Source: CAYOUV01 sp964407265 (lineage in GTDB: Bacteria; Chloroflexota; Anaerolineae; Anaerolineales; Villigracilaceae). Taken from it: DNA of 64,000 nucleotides. The notes beneath the pieces are model-generated. The model ran no database searches, was not told where the DNA came from, and saw only the letters and a list, made by a program, of their open reading frames with translations. Location: positions 13,347-77,346 of the forward strand of contig CAYOUV010000007.1 of assembly GCA_964407265.1 (NCBI GenBank), given 5' to 3'. Shown here piece after piece: positions 23,582 to 34,200 of this stretch. Positions within the stretch are counted from its first letter, which is position 1. Every line of letters starts with the position of its first letter. Position numbers and translations under genes: made by a program.

Positions 23582-26203
23582 ATGGCATCAAACAATCAAT
23601 TTGAAGTTTATCTAAAGGAAGCGCTGCAAATTACAAATGCCAGGTGGGCAGTCCTGGTGGAATTTGTCGATCATGCGTGGGATTTGCAGGCTACCGTCAA
23701 GCTCTCGAAGCTTCGCCGGGATGATCTCGTAAAATTTATCAATTCGTCTCGCGGAACTGCATGGCTCTCTGGCGGTTTAGCGGGAGGGCACTCACGTTCT
23801 CGAAAGACATCCATAAAAGATAATTTTGATTGCGCCCGCGTTTATCTTTTCCCGGTTAAGGATATGCAGTCCCTCATTCTGGTTGGCATCGATACAATGA
23901 TGGCAAATGAGCAGCGAGTCTGGCATTTGCTTGCTTCGATGATGGGCTCAGTGATAAACCAGTTAATGATCCTTTCCCCTGCGAATCTGATACCAGAAGT
24001 TCAAGCGGGGATTTCCTATGATCTCCCCCAGGGTCTTGAAAAAATGCTTGGCGCAGTTGTCCGTTATATTCCTTGCCAGGCAGCCTGGCTGGCTATCCAT
24101 AGTGGTGATGTACTGGAAATTAAAGCGCAGTCCAACTTTCCAGCCAAGTTACAGGAGAAAATCGCAATTGATTCAAGCGAAGTCTTACGCCGGATCAACC
24201 TGACCCGACACAGTCAGACCATTAAGCGAGACGATCCCAAGTGGAATTCATTACCATTTCATAATCAACTCAAAAAAGCTGAAGTTTGGGTGGGGATACC
24301 GTTGGCAATCGGTAAGCGTCTGATCGGGATATTGGCGATCTGGCGCGACACGGACTTTAGTTCTGATGAGTGGGAACAACTCTTGCAGATCGTTGCATAT
24401 ATCACTCCGTCGGTAGAATTAATGGTCACATTTGATGAGATTTCCTCTCATTTGCGTCGCCTGGCAATGTTGAATGATTTTGCATTAACGATTTCATCTG
24501 CCAAAAATCTTGAACAAATAGTCCGGCGGGTATTCGCACTTTTAGCCCGGTCATTTGGAACAGAATTAGTCACACTAACCTTGTTGTCTACAGACCGCAA
24601 AGACCTGCGGGAATACCGAAATTTATCAGGCAAAGTTGATTCGCATATCTTTTCTTTGGAAAGGTACCCATCCATTTCGCTGCTCGAAAGCGGAAAGATA
24701 TTGCGGATAGATAAAATTAGTGAACATGGATACCATCCCTTCTATGCGGAAGCACAGTCTGCGATTGTGGTGCCACTCAGATATCGCGGGCAGGTCATAG
24801 GGATTCTTGGAATTGAAAATACAGCGCCCGGGTCTTATGGGCTTTATGACGAGAATCTATTGATGGTCATCGCCAGTCATTTGGCCGGTTTAGTTGAGTA
24901 TGGCCGATTGCGGGAAGAAGCAGAGGCTCGCGCAAGAAATCTGGGTTTGATTCACGAAGTGGTTCAACAGGTGATCGGCTTAACGGATGCCCATGCAGTG
25001 GCAGAAATTACTGCAGATTTGTTGGTTCAGTATTTTTCATTTGAATTAGCAATCGTTTTATTGGCGGACGAAGACCAAAAACTAACAATTGCAGGAGTCA
25101 ATAGTAACGATTCGAGAATTGTCGATTACGCCTTCGAGGCCCTCAAGCAACCTGTTGAACTGGGCAAAGGTATTTCTGGACGCGTTTATCAAACTGGTAA
25201 AAGTTTGTTGGTAAATGACGTGACACGCGATCCTTATTATCGTCCTATTCAAGGGTGGGAGACCGGCTCGGAAATGTGTGTCGGATTGCACAACGGGGGC
25301 GGGGTATTGGGTCTAATTGATGTTGAAAGTAGTCAGAAAAATGCCTTTACTCGAAATGATTTACTCGCACTCGAATCCCTGGCAGGAATTTTGGCGGGAG
25401 TGATTGGCAGTGCGGACCAGTATCAGCGCTTGCAAAGTGTCAATCGCCAGTTGCGTACTACACAAGATGAGCTTCAATCACGAATCGAAGCACAGCGCGA
25501 GGTGGAGAATCGGCTAATTCAAGCCGCCAAACTGGCTGCTGTAGGTGAGATGGCGGCTGGGATAGCGCATGAATTGAACAATCCATTAACTACTGTTACG
25601 GGATTTGCCGAATTAATTCTGGACGAATTACCTCCCGATGCTTCTCAGCGCAAAGATTTGGAGCTTGTACTGCGTGAAGCACGCCGCGCACGAAGTGTGG
25701 TTCGCCGGTTGCTTGATTTTGCGCGGCAGACAGAAAGCGTTCGCGTTCGTGCTGACTTGAATGAAGTGGTTGAGGATGTGGCGATATTGATGAATCATCT
25801 CTTCCACACCAATGGAGTGCAATTTTCAATGACGCTTGCGGAGGAACCTCCTTGGGTGTTTATCGATCGGAATCAGATGAAACAGGTTGTCCTCAACTTG
25901 TTTCATAATTCCCTGCATGCAATGCCTCAGGGCGGTAAGTTATCCGTGCGTACGCGAGAAGCCCGCCGGGATGGCCGCCGATGGTTGACGATGTCCATCG
26001 AAGATTCGGGAATGGGAATTGCGCCGGAGATTATGGGAAGAATTTTTGAGCCATTTTTTACAACCAAAGCCGATGATGGGGGAACTGGCTTAGGTCTGGC
26101 GGTTACGTATGGGATTATCACTGAACACAATGGTTTTATTGACGTTCAAAGCGAGCCCGATAAAGGTGCGCGTTTTACGGTTTGGTTACCGGTTGAGGAA
26201 TGA
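23582..26203 (+). CDS. Multi-GAF sensor histidine kinase
   Basis: 873 residues, soluble. About four GAF-like units fill residues 1-620: a degenerate one at 1-130, then about 140-285, 300-440 and 460-615. A coiled coil precedes the NtrB-like kinase with GIAHELNNPLTTVTGFAEL (H663), N-box LNLFHNSLHAMPQGG, DSGMGIAP and GGTGLGLAVTYGII. It overlaps the next gene by ATGA. First of three co-translated signalling genes; the response regulator at 27792 is the obvious final partner. Confidence 0.9.
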   Translation: MASNNQFEVYLKEALQITNARWAVLVEFVDHAWDLQATVKLSKLRRDDLVKFINSSRGTAWLSGGLAGGHSRSRKTSIKDNFDCARVYLFPVKDMQSLILVGIDTMMANEQRVWHLLASMMGSVINQLMILSPANLIPEVQAGISYDLPQGLEKMLGAVVRYIPCQAAWLAIHSGDVLEIKAQSNFPAKLQEKIAIDSSEVLRRINLTRHSQTIKRDDPKWNSLPFHNQLKKAEVWVGIPLAIGKRLIGILAIWRDTDFSSDEWEQLLQIVAYITPSVELMVTFDEISSHLRRLAMLNDFALTISSAKNLEQIVRRVFALLARSFGTELVTLTLLSTDRKDLREYRNLSGKVDSHIFSLERYPSISLLESGKILRIDKISEHGYHPFYAEAQSAIVVPLRYRGQVIGILGIENTAPGSYGLYDENLLMVIASHLAGLVEYGRLREEAEARARNLGLIHEVVQQVIGLTDAHAVAEITADLLVQYFSFELAIVLLADEDQKLTIAGVNSNDSRIVDYAFEALKQPVELGKGISGRVYQTGKSLLVNDVTRDPYYRPIQGWETGSEMCVGLHNGGGVLGLIDVESSQKNAFTRNDLLALESLAGILAGVIGSADQYQRLQSVNRQLRTTQDELQSRIEAQREVENRLIQAAKLAAVGEMAAGIAHELNNPLTTVTGFAELILDELPPDASQRKDLELVLREARRARSVVRRLLDFARQTESVRVRADLNEVVEDVAILMNHLFHTNGVQFSMTLAEEPPWVFIDRNQMKQVVLNLFHNSLHAMPQGGKLSVRTREARRDGRRWLTMSIEDSGMGIAPEIMGRIFEPFFTTKADDGGTGLGLAVTYGIITEHNGFIDVQSEPDKGARFTVWLPVEE

Positions 26204-27795
26204 TGGATAAACCAACTGTTGTTGTTGTAGATGACGAACAAGGAATTGCAATACTGTGTGAGCGCTTGCTGTCCCGGGCTGGATTTCAGGTGTCATCATT
26301 TACGAATCCTCGTCGGGCGATGCAATACTTACAGCACAATCAGATCGATTTGTTGTTGGTAGATATTCGCATGCCGGAAGTGGATGGTTTTGATGTAATC
26401 TCGTTTGCTCGCAATCAGCAGCCGGATATGGCAGTATTGGTTATGACCGGCTTTGGGACGGTGGAAACGGCCATTCAGGCACTACGTCAAGGGGTGGATG
26501 GCCTGTTGCTTAAACCATTCGAAGAAGGTGAAGAACTGGTTCAGGCAGCCCAGCAAGCACTCGTTGACAGGCAAAAAAAACAAGACGCTGCACGCGTACA
26601 GGCGTTACGTCCCCTGTTCGATGCAACCGAATCGCTACTAGCCGAGACGCGCCCCGATCAATTATTAGGCTTGATTGTTGATGCTGTTCGCGTTCACCTG
26701 CAGTGCTCAAATGTTGGGTATTATGTGTATTCCCAGGAAGATGAGCGATTACGCCTGCTTGCTGGAGAGGGAACAACATTCCCAGAAGGAGGCGGAGGCC
26801 AGGTTAACGGGGTAATAGGGAAGGTTGATGCGAATTCGGAGACACTGTGGTTGAATGCAAGTGGTTCTGGGGATCCTGAATTGAAGAAGTTGTTAGAGAA
26901 ATACAAATTAAATTCAGTATTATGTGTTCCAATTTCGCGGCCTCGAATCCGGAGTGTTTTGTATGCAGCCCGCAATGTTGGCGAATCTTCTTTTCGGGAG
27001 GTAGACCAGGATATGCTGATGATCCTGGCTCGTCAGGCTGCCATTGCTATGGAAAACGCTTATTTGTACGAAGAATTGCGTGATTACGTCGAACAAGTGG
27101 AGGATTCCCAGCAAGCGTTGGTGCAGGCTGAAAAAATGGCCGCTGCTGGTCGGCTGACCGCATCCATTGCGCATGAAATCAATAATCCGTTACAATCTTT
27201 GCAGAATTGCCTGCATCTAGCAGGTCGGGACGATGTCCCTCAAGAAAAGCGTGACGAATACTTTAATTTAGCAAACTCCGAATTGGATCGCCTAATGGGG
27301 ACCGTACAGCGCATGCTTGATTTTTATCGACCCGGTGAGGCCGATCTCGGCGAAGTGTTAATTGGTGAAGTGTTGATGCATGTGATTGGATTAACTGAGC
27401 AACAACTTTCAAAAGGTGGGATAAAAATCGATGTGAATATTGCTCAAAGCTTGCCCGTTGTTCGTGCGGTGGGTGGTCAGCTTCAACAGGTTTTTATCAA
27501 TTTAATTTTAAATTCATTAGACGCAATGCCTGATGGCGGCGTATTAAAAATAATTGCTCGCCAGGTAAAAGGTGGCGTTGAAATACTATTTCAAGATAGC
27601 GGACTCGGAATTTTGCCAGAACATCAGGAAAATATTTTTGAACCTTTTTTCAGCACAAAAAGTGGAGGAACTGGATTGGGCCTGACAGTCAGTTACAATA
27701 TTATTTCAGCCCATGGTGGAACGCTGGATTTGGTAAATAGTCGTGGAACGGGTGCCTGTTTCCGCGTATTTTTACCAGTTGGAGTCGTGAAATGA
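26200..27795 (+). CDS. Receiver-GAF-histidine kinase
   Basis: 531 residues. An N-terminal receiver domain (about 5-122, phospho-acceptor D55 in LLVDIRMPEVDGF, K in LKPF) is followed by a GAF domain (about 135-295). The NtrB-like kinase has SIAHEINNPLQSLQNC (H325), LNLILNSLDAMPDGG, DSGLGILP and GGTGLGLTVSYNII. With its receiver at the N-terminus it can be phosphorylated by the upstream kinase and in turn act on the downstream regulator, forming a relay. Overlaps both neighbours by 4 nt. Confidence 0.9.
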   Translation: MMDKPTVVVVDDEQGIAILCERLLSRAGFQVSSFTNPRRAMQYLQHNQIDLLLVDIRMPEVDGFDVISFARNQQPDMAVLVMTGFGTVETAIQALRQGVDGLLLKPFEEGEELVQAAQQALVDRQKKQDAARVQALRPLFDATESLLAETRPDQLLGLIVDAVRVHLQCSNVGYYVYSQEDERLRLLAGEGTTFPEGGGGQVNGVIGKVDANSETLWLNASGSGDPELKKLLEKYKLNSVLCVPISRPRIRSVLYAARNVGESSFREVDQDMLMILARQAAIAMENAYLYEELRDYVEQVEDSQQALVQAEKMAAAGRLTASIAHEINNPLQSLQNCLHLAGRDDVPQEKRDEYFNLANSELDRLMGTVQRMLDFYRPGEADLGEVLIGEVLMHVIGLTEQQLSKGGIKIDVNIAQSLPVVRAVGGQLQQVFINLILNSLDAMPDGGVLKIIARQVKGGVEILFQDSGLGILPEHQENIFEPFFSTKSGGTGLGLTVSYNIISAHGGTLDLVNSRGTGACFRVFLPVGVVK

Positions 27796-28535
27796 AACAC
27801 AATATTCTTGTTGTTGACGACGAACCGGTTGCCAGACAATCGTTGACTGAGATTTTAAGATTAGAGGGATACAATGTGTCTTCAATTGCAAATGGGCAGT
27901 CTGCTGTAGAATTTATTCGCTCGGAGCATGTCGATTTAATGATTGTTGACTTACGCATGCCTGGAATGGATGGGTTAGAGGTTATTCGGGTGGTCAATCA
28001 AATTTCTCCGGATACTGAAATCGTTTTGCTAACGGCATTTTCGTCAACCGAGTCGGCGGTTGAGGCTTTGCGGTTGAGAATTCATGATTATTTGATGAAA
28101 CCCGCCGCCCCATCGCAGGTGCTCAATAGCGTAAAGCGTGGATTGGCAAGGCGTGCAGCGCGCGTGCAGGCACTGAGTGAGTTCGGTAAGGATGTTGATG
28201 TGGATGGTGGAGTGAAGGCATTTGAATTGGCCGATCATACATTTGTGGATTTGGCCAGACGTATAATTCACCGCGAGGAGCGTGTGATTCATTTAACTCC
28301 CGCCGAGGGACGCTTGTTAAAAATATTTTTTGAAAATCCCGGAAAAGTATTTACGCATAAAGAATTGGTATTGCTGGTGCAGGGTTATACGACATCGCAA
28401 CACGAGGCGCCGGAAATACTTCGACCGTTGGTAAGTCGTCTGCGGCATAAGCTGGATGGGTTTCGGGAATTAGAAAATAAAATCGTTAGCGTACGGGGTA
28501 CCGGATATGTGTTTGAGGGAGAGATCCCGGTTTAG
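27792..28535 (+). CDS. OmpR/PhoB-type response regulator
   Basis: 247 residues: a receiver domain (D53 in IVDLRMPGMDG, T in LLTAFSS, K in LMKPAAP) and a C-terminal winged-helix DNA-binding domain (about 150-245; HLTPAEGRLLKIFFENPGKVFTHKEL and LRHKLDG...VRGTGYVFEG). It is the output of the two preceding kinases, joined by ATGA overlaps. It ends two bases from the convergent EamA gene, with no terminator between. Confidence 0.92.
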   Translation: MKHNILVVDDEPVARQSLTEILRLEGYNVSSIANGQSAVEFIRSEHVDLMIVDLRMPGMDGLEVIRVVNQISPDTEIVLLTAFSSTESAVEALRLRIHDYLMKPAAPSQVLNSVKRGLARRAARVQALSEFGKDVDVDGGVKAFELADHTFVDLARRIIHREERVIHLTPAEGRLLKIFFENPGKVFTHKELVLLVQGYTTSQHEAPEILRPLVSRLRHKLDGFRELENKIVSVRGTGYVFEGEIPV

Positions 28536-28537
28536 CA

Positions 28538-29488
28538 TTAGTCACGCGAACTCCAGGGTATATCGGCAGGAAAATCAGGTGGGCGTAGCCACTTCAGCCA
28601 TCCGCCTTTGTTGTGGCGGTTTTCGAGGTTTGATTTATCGAAAGCAATTAGCAACAGACTGGCGGATAAGCCGATTGCCCCAAGCCATTGCATGAGACTC
28701 AGACTTTCGTGTAACCATAGGTGGCCGGTAATTAAAGTGACCAGTAATTCTCCTAAACCCAAAATCGCAGTTTGCATCCCGCCAATATGCTTTACGCCCA
28801 TGAATAATGACAGTCTCGATAGAAAGGTAACTATCGTTAGACCGATTACTGGTGTCCACGGGACGCTGGTTTGCGGCCATTGTCGGTCAAATAAGAAATA
28901 GGTGGGGACTACCACTATACTCATCGCAATCAAAGTGTAAAGCGTGACAGTTGGTGCGGGCACATCATATAAAACACGTTGATTGATCGGTAGGTGTAAT
29001 GCATATAAGGCTGCGGCTCCAAGCATGAGCAGGACACCAATTATGTCGACGTGATTTCCCTGCCTGTTTGTCAATAGAATGACAGCAACCGACCCCAAAA
29101 CAATTCTTGTGATTGTCATTCGGCTTGGAGGTTGGCGGTCTAGTATCAGCCAGAATGCTACAAAGACCGGGTAAAGGGAATAAAGCAATTGTCCGACACT
29201 TGCGCTGAGGCGTCCGAGTGCCATGTAATATAAGATTGATCCTAAACCGTTAATTGTTCCTGCCAGAGTGCATCCTAATAAACCGGCAGGATAAATGTAA
29301 AGGTAAGATCGCTTATACAAAGAAACCAGCAGCAACAAGAGCCCAGCCGCCATGCTGGTTCTTAAAGCCACCACAGCCAGAGGCGAAAGCCCGGCTGCTA
29401 TTGCCTGCTTGCCGAAAATTGGAGCTAAACCGAGAAAAAAAGCAGACGCCAGCGCTGCGCGAATTCCAGTAGAATTGCCCTTATGCAT
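28538..29488 (-). CDS. EamA/DMT-superfamily transporter
   Basis: 316 residues with ten hydrophobic helices in two EamA repeats (about 10-140 and 155-290) and a short cytoplasmic tail. Features are LGLAPIFGKQAIAAGLSPLAVVALRTSMAAGLLLL and GGMQTAILGLGELLVTLITGHLWLHESLS. Substrate unknown. It lies 25 nt downstream of the threonine synthase-receiver fusion and may be the last gene of that operon; an amino-acid exporter role is possible but only inferred from position. Confidence 0.88.
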   Translation of the reverse strand: MHKGNSTGIRAALASAFFLGLAPIFGKQAIAAGLSPLAVVALRTSMAAGLLLLLVSLYKRSYLYIYPAGLLGCTLAGTINGLGSILYYMALGRLSASVGQLLYSLYPVFVAFWLILDRQPPSRMTITRIVLGSVAVILLTNRQGNHVDIIGVLLMLGAAALYALHLPINQRVLYDVPAPTVTLYTLIAMSIVVVPTYFLFDRQWPQTSVPWTPVIGLTIVTFLSRLSLFMGVKHIGGMQTAILGLGELLVTLITGHLWLHESLSLMQWLGAIGLSASLLLIAFDKSNLENRHNKGGWLKWLRPPDFPADIPWSSRD

Positions 29489-29513
29489 TGGTCACTGTAA
29501 CATCCCCAAGCCC

Positions 29514-31190
29514 TTAGTTTAATGACGACTTCACCTCGTTGAAGAAGTCGTCATTCATAAAGTCGCCTTTTTGCATTAAGGATTTGATTTGACCCTCCAA
29601 CCGGTTTTTTTCTTCAAGTGTCAGTTCTTTGGCGGTGGACACAATGATAGGTATGTTGGCTGTTTCTGGTTTGGCTTTGAGCGCATCCAGAACCGAAAAC
29701 CCATCGAGTTCTGGCATCATCAGGTCCAGGATAACCAGATCGGGGATTTCACGATTGATTAGATCAAGGGCTTCTTTGCCATCGCTGGCTTCAAAAAGAA
29801 CATAATTCCCCTGGGATTGTAAAATGCGTCGGATCAGGCGGCGGGCGTCTGAACTATCGTCCACGATAGCGATACGGGGAAAGCGATCGGGAGCCACGCG
29901 ATTGAGAGCTGCCAATAAGCCTTCCTGAGGTGTTTCTTCCATAACCTTAGACGATAGAACCACATCTCTTGTCCAGCCCTCACCCAGTACGTGTTTTTCG
30001 GTCGGCATGGTATGGCCGGTACAATTAACAACCACGGTGCTCGAAGGTTTAATTACTCCTGCGCGGATCAGTTTGAACAAGCCAGCGAAGGCAACTGCCG
30101 CAGCTGGTTCGGCGGAGATGCCTTCCATCTTGGCCAAGACGTGCATGGCGCGGAAAGCTTCTTCGTCAGTCACGCTCTCGAATACGCCGCTCGATTCCAT
30201 AGTCTTTTGGCGTAAGATGGTGTAGGCTCGTCCCGGATCCCCAGTTGCGAGTGTTTCAATGTGAGTGCGAGGGTTTTGTACCACCTCGGCTGTTTCAAGA
30301 CCACGCTTCCAACCGTCGACCATGGGTGCGCAGCCCTCAACCTGGACAGATGCGAGCGCTGGTATTCCGTCAACCAACCCAAGAGTCTTTAGTTCGCTAA
30401 ATCCCTTGTGCACACCAAGCGGCCCCATTCCTCCGCTGATGGATTGAACATACCAATCAGGTGTCTGCCAGACAGGATTGGTTTCCGCGCCGCCACTATT
30501 TGGATCAAGAATAGCTGTCAATTGCTCACTTATTTCCATTGCCATTGTTTTCATGGCTTCGACGGATGTAATGGTCTTCGCGCCCATGTCGAGGTAAAGA
30601 CCACGTTGTTTGGCAAATTCTGCCGCTATCATTTTGGTCTGATCGTAGGAGCCAGTAATTTTAATAACTTGGCTACCATACAGAGCAATCTCTCGCATCT
30701 TGACTGCCGGAACTAGGCTGGTCACGAAAGCCCACAACTTTATCCCGGCGCGGGCTGCATAGGCCGAGTATGAGATGGCGACATTGCCGGTAGAGGCTGC
30801 GACCATTTCTGTTATGCCGGCTTCCTTGAGGGCTGCAATAGTCACCGCTGCCTGTCGATCTTTGAAGGATGAAGTTGGTTCTTGTCGTTCATCTTTGATG
30901 AAAATGTTGGGACAGCCAAGCATCATACCAAGGTTGACGGCTCGAATGAGCGGAGTTCCACCTTCCCCCAAAGATATGCTTGGATTGGGATTCCGTACAG
31001 GCAATAATTCTCGATAGCGCCACAAGTCGAATGGTCGATCAGACAATTGATGTGGCCAGGTTTTTGCTAAATCCTCATAATCATATTGGGCTTCGCGCCA
31101 ATTGCTATTGCAATTGGGACAGCTAGCCGATGTAGGAAAATAGGAATCGGTGAAGCCGCAGTCAAGACATTTAATGACAAAAGATGACAT
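29514..31190 (-). CDS. thrC: Threonine synthase fused to a C-terminal receiver domain
   Basis: 558 residues. A zinc-ribbon start (CLDCGF...CPNCNS) leads into a complete PLP type-II threonine synthase (about 45-415). SLGEGGTPLI, the PLP lysine in TSSFKDRQA (K110), AASTGNVAISYSAYAARAGI and the phosphate-binding ISGGMGPLG are visible. Residues 438-555 form a response-regulator receiver: acidic pocket D444-D445, phospho-acceptor D489 in VILDLMMPELDGF, S518/T519, and K541 in a KG rather than KP context. The same variant ends the neighbouring 1548-residue kinase. It starts 24 nt after that kinase gene, so phosphorylation by it is plausible. I know of no established threonine synthase with a receiver. 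Confidence 0.9.
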   Translation of the reverse strand: MSSFVIKCLDCGFTDSYFPTSASCPNCNSNWREAQYDYEDLAKTWPHQLSDRPFDLWRYRELLPVRNPNPSISLGEGGTPLIRAVNLGMMLGCPNIFIKDERQEPTSSFKDRQAAVTIAALKEAGITEMVAASTGNVAISYSAYAARAGIKLWAFVTSLVPAVKMREIALYGSQVIKITGSYDQTKMIAAEFAKQRGLYLDMGAKTITSVEAMKTMAMEISEQLTAILDPNSGGAETNPVWQTPDWYVQSISGGMGPLGVHKGFSELKTLGLVDGIPALASVQVEGCAPMVDGWKRGLETAEVVQNPRTHIETLATGDPGRAYTILRQKTMESSGVFESVTDEEAFRAMHVLAKMEGISAEPAAAVAFAGLFKLIRAGVIKPSSTVVVNCTGHTMPTEKHVLGEGWTRDVVLSSKVMEETPQEGLLAALNRVAPDRFPRIAIVDDSSDARRLIRRILQSQGNYVLFEASDGKEALDLINREIPDLVILDLMMPELDGFSVLDALKAKPETANIPIIVSTAKELTLEEKNRLEGQIKSLMQKGDFMNDDFFNEVKSSLN

Positions 31191-31214
31191 TGATTGACTT
31201 CCTAAGTATAAAGT

Positions 31215-34200
31215 TTATTTTCTGGCAACTCGTTTGAGAGCTCGATCCAGTGTGGCGAGAAGATCTTCTTCATTGAGAGAGCCTTTTTTGAGCAAATTTT
31301 TCCCAAAATTGTTGAGTTGTTCATGTTGTTCTGGTGTTAAATCACCCCCTGTTATTATGAGCACCGGAATATCGCGCAGAGAGTCCGTTGAGCGCATTTT
31401 CTCTAAAATATTAAATCCATTCATTTTCGGCATGAATAGGTCCAGGATCACTGCATGAGGAGTACGGGTCGTGATGGCTTCCCATCCCTGTTCGCCACCT
31501 TCGGCTAAAACCGGCTTGTAACGGCCATGTTGGTTTAAAAGCTTACCGATCAGGCGCAAGTCATCCGGGTCGTCGTCAATAACCAATACTTCCCGGATGC
31601 TGCCGTCGTTATTCAAGCGGTTGAGCGCATTTATCAGGTCATCTTCGATGATCGGCTTTACGAGATAATCGGCTGCACCGAGGTTGAACCCCTTTTCCTC
31701 TTGCTCGAGGATGCTACAAATAATAACCGGCACATCCCGCGTTTCCGGATCTGATTTAAGATCATTGATCACTTGCCAGCCATCATAACCTGGCATCATA
31801 ATATCCAGGGTAACGGCATATGGTTTTAGCTGGCGGACTCGTTCCCTGGCCTTGGATGGATCGGTTAATGCAACTAGGTGAAATCCTTGCGGTTCGAGAT
31901 AGCGCTCATAAAGGCTGATGACTTGTTCGTCGTCGTCAATCGCTAGGATAACGCGTCCATCAATTGGAATGTCGCTGATTTCAGGCGTTTGCTGGACTGG
32001 CAGGCTGAAATAAAAGGTGCTCCCCTTGCCGATATCGCTTTGAATGCCTATGCGTCCGCCGTGCATTTGTACTAGATGTTGACAGATAGAGAGTCCCAAA
32101 CCTGTGCCACCGGTCTTACGTGTAGGCGAGGTATCGACCTGGGAGAATGGTTGGAAAAGTTTGGTTTGGTCATCCGGGGAAATTCCTGGGCCAGTATCAG
32201 TGACACTGATCATTATCTCAGGTTTTCCCGTTGGACCGGAATTAATTGAGGTGGAGACGGTAATCGTGCCCTCTTCAGTAAATTTGGATGCGTTTGATAG
32301 TAGATTGAGTAATATCTGGCGGACTCTCATTGGGTCTGCACGAATAACCGGCAGGTCTGTCGAAATGTTTTTGACAAGTTTGATCGGTTTGTCCTTGACC
32401 AACCCCACTACTGTTGACATCACGCTTGAGATCAGGTCGGCAGCGTTGACATCCTCGAATGACAACTCCATTTTCCCTGCTTCGATTTTGGACAAGTCCA
32501 GGATGTCATTGATCAGCCCTAAAAGGTGTTGGCCGGAATTGTATATTGCACCGAGATCTTGATTTTGCAAATCAGTGACTGGACCATCGATGCCTTTTAG
32601 GATGACGCGCGAGAAACCAATGATGGAGTTCAGAGGGGTACGCAATTCATGGCTCATATTCGCCAGGAATTGGCTCTTCAGTCGATCGATTTCACGCATC
32701 TCTCGGACAGCTTCCTGGGACAATTCATATGAGCGTGCATTGTCAATCGCAACTGCGATTTGATCTGCCAGGATTTGTAGAATGGCAATATCGTCTTGGG
32801 TAAACGCGCCTACCTCAGTCGCTTGAAGATCCAGGGCACCGATCACTCGGTTGCCGACCCGAAGAGGGATACCGACTTCGGCTCGGGTCTCCGGAAGGAG
32901 TGGATTGGGGCGATGAATCGGATCGCTGGCTGTGTCGTTGACCACTTTGGGTTCCCCGGCAGCTGTGGTCGAACCAATAACGGATTTCGAGCCTACGGCC
33001 AGGGAGTGTTGGCGGTGCTTCATTTCTTCACCCGCCTCTCCCGTAGCTTCCCTGAGAACAGCGTTGAAGCCGGTCTCTTCAATGATGAAGATTGCCGCAT
33101 GGTAGAACCCGAGGCGTTCACTGATCAGGTTGACCGTACGGCTGAAGAGTGTGTCCAGGTCAAGGGTGGACGTCACCAAGCGACCGATTTCAGCTGCAGC
33201 AGCCAAATATTCGTTCTGGCGGACGATGGCTTCTTCGGAAAATTTTCGCTCGGTAATATCCCTGGCGACCCAAAAAACCTGGTCATCATTCAGCCTGGAT
33301 AGCGTAGCATCAAACCAGTATTCTTGATCGTCGATTAGTAAAGGATATTCGATTTTAATTGGATTACCGGATTCAAGCGCCTGTTCGATTGCTTCTAAAA
33401 ACGGCTTATGGATTTCCGGAGGGAATATGTCAGTCATCTTTTGGCCGATCAATTCCTCTGGGGGCAGGAACAGACGGGATGGATTCGTCGGGGCAATGCG
33501 CAGATATCGTGTATCCTTATCAACGATTAGGATCACGTCATTCATTGATGCAAACAATGTTCTTAATTCAAGCTCAGATTGCTTGCGTTCGAGAGCGACG
33601 GATACCTGATTGGCAATGAAGGAAAGTGTTTCTCGATCCCGCTCAGTTAGGCGCTCACTCGTTTTATAAGTTTGTACTACTACGACACCCAGGGATTTAT
33701 CACCGCTTCTGAGTGGGACACCCAACCAATCCACAGCTCGGGTACCAAGCGGTTCCACCTGGCCACTTTCTACCAGTTCATCAAAGCGAGCTGGAGTTGC
33801 TAGCAGAGCCTGACCCGTTTTGAGAACATAGCTGGTCAAATTTTTGCCTGGTTTTTGAGGCTCCCAGGCTGAATTGTGTTGGTCAATGAAATATGGGAAA
33901 CTGAGCAAGTCACTGGCTTCATCATAAAGGGCTACATAAAAGTTCTCTGCCGGCATAAGCGTTTTTACCGCATCATGAACGGAATGCAATACCGATGAAA
34001 TGTTTTCGGCTGTCAGCGCAGCTTCAGCAATCTGAAATATTGCTTCTTGTATTTTTTCATTGCGCTTACGTTCAGTGATGTCCTTGAAAACGCCTCGATA
34101 CCCAACAGTGTTCTCGGCGGTATCCAGAATGGGCACACCACTTGCCAGGAAGGTGACTTCCTCGCCCTGATTTGAAAAGCTGTGAATTTCCAAATCAGTC

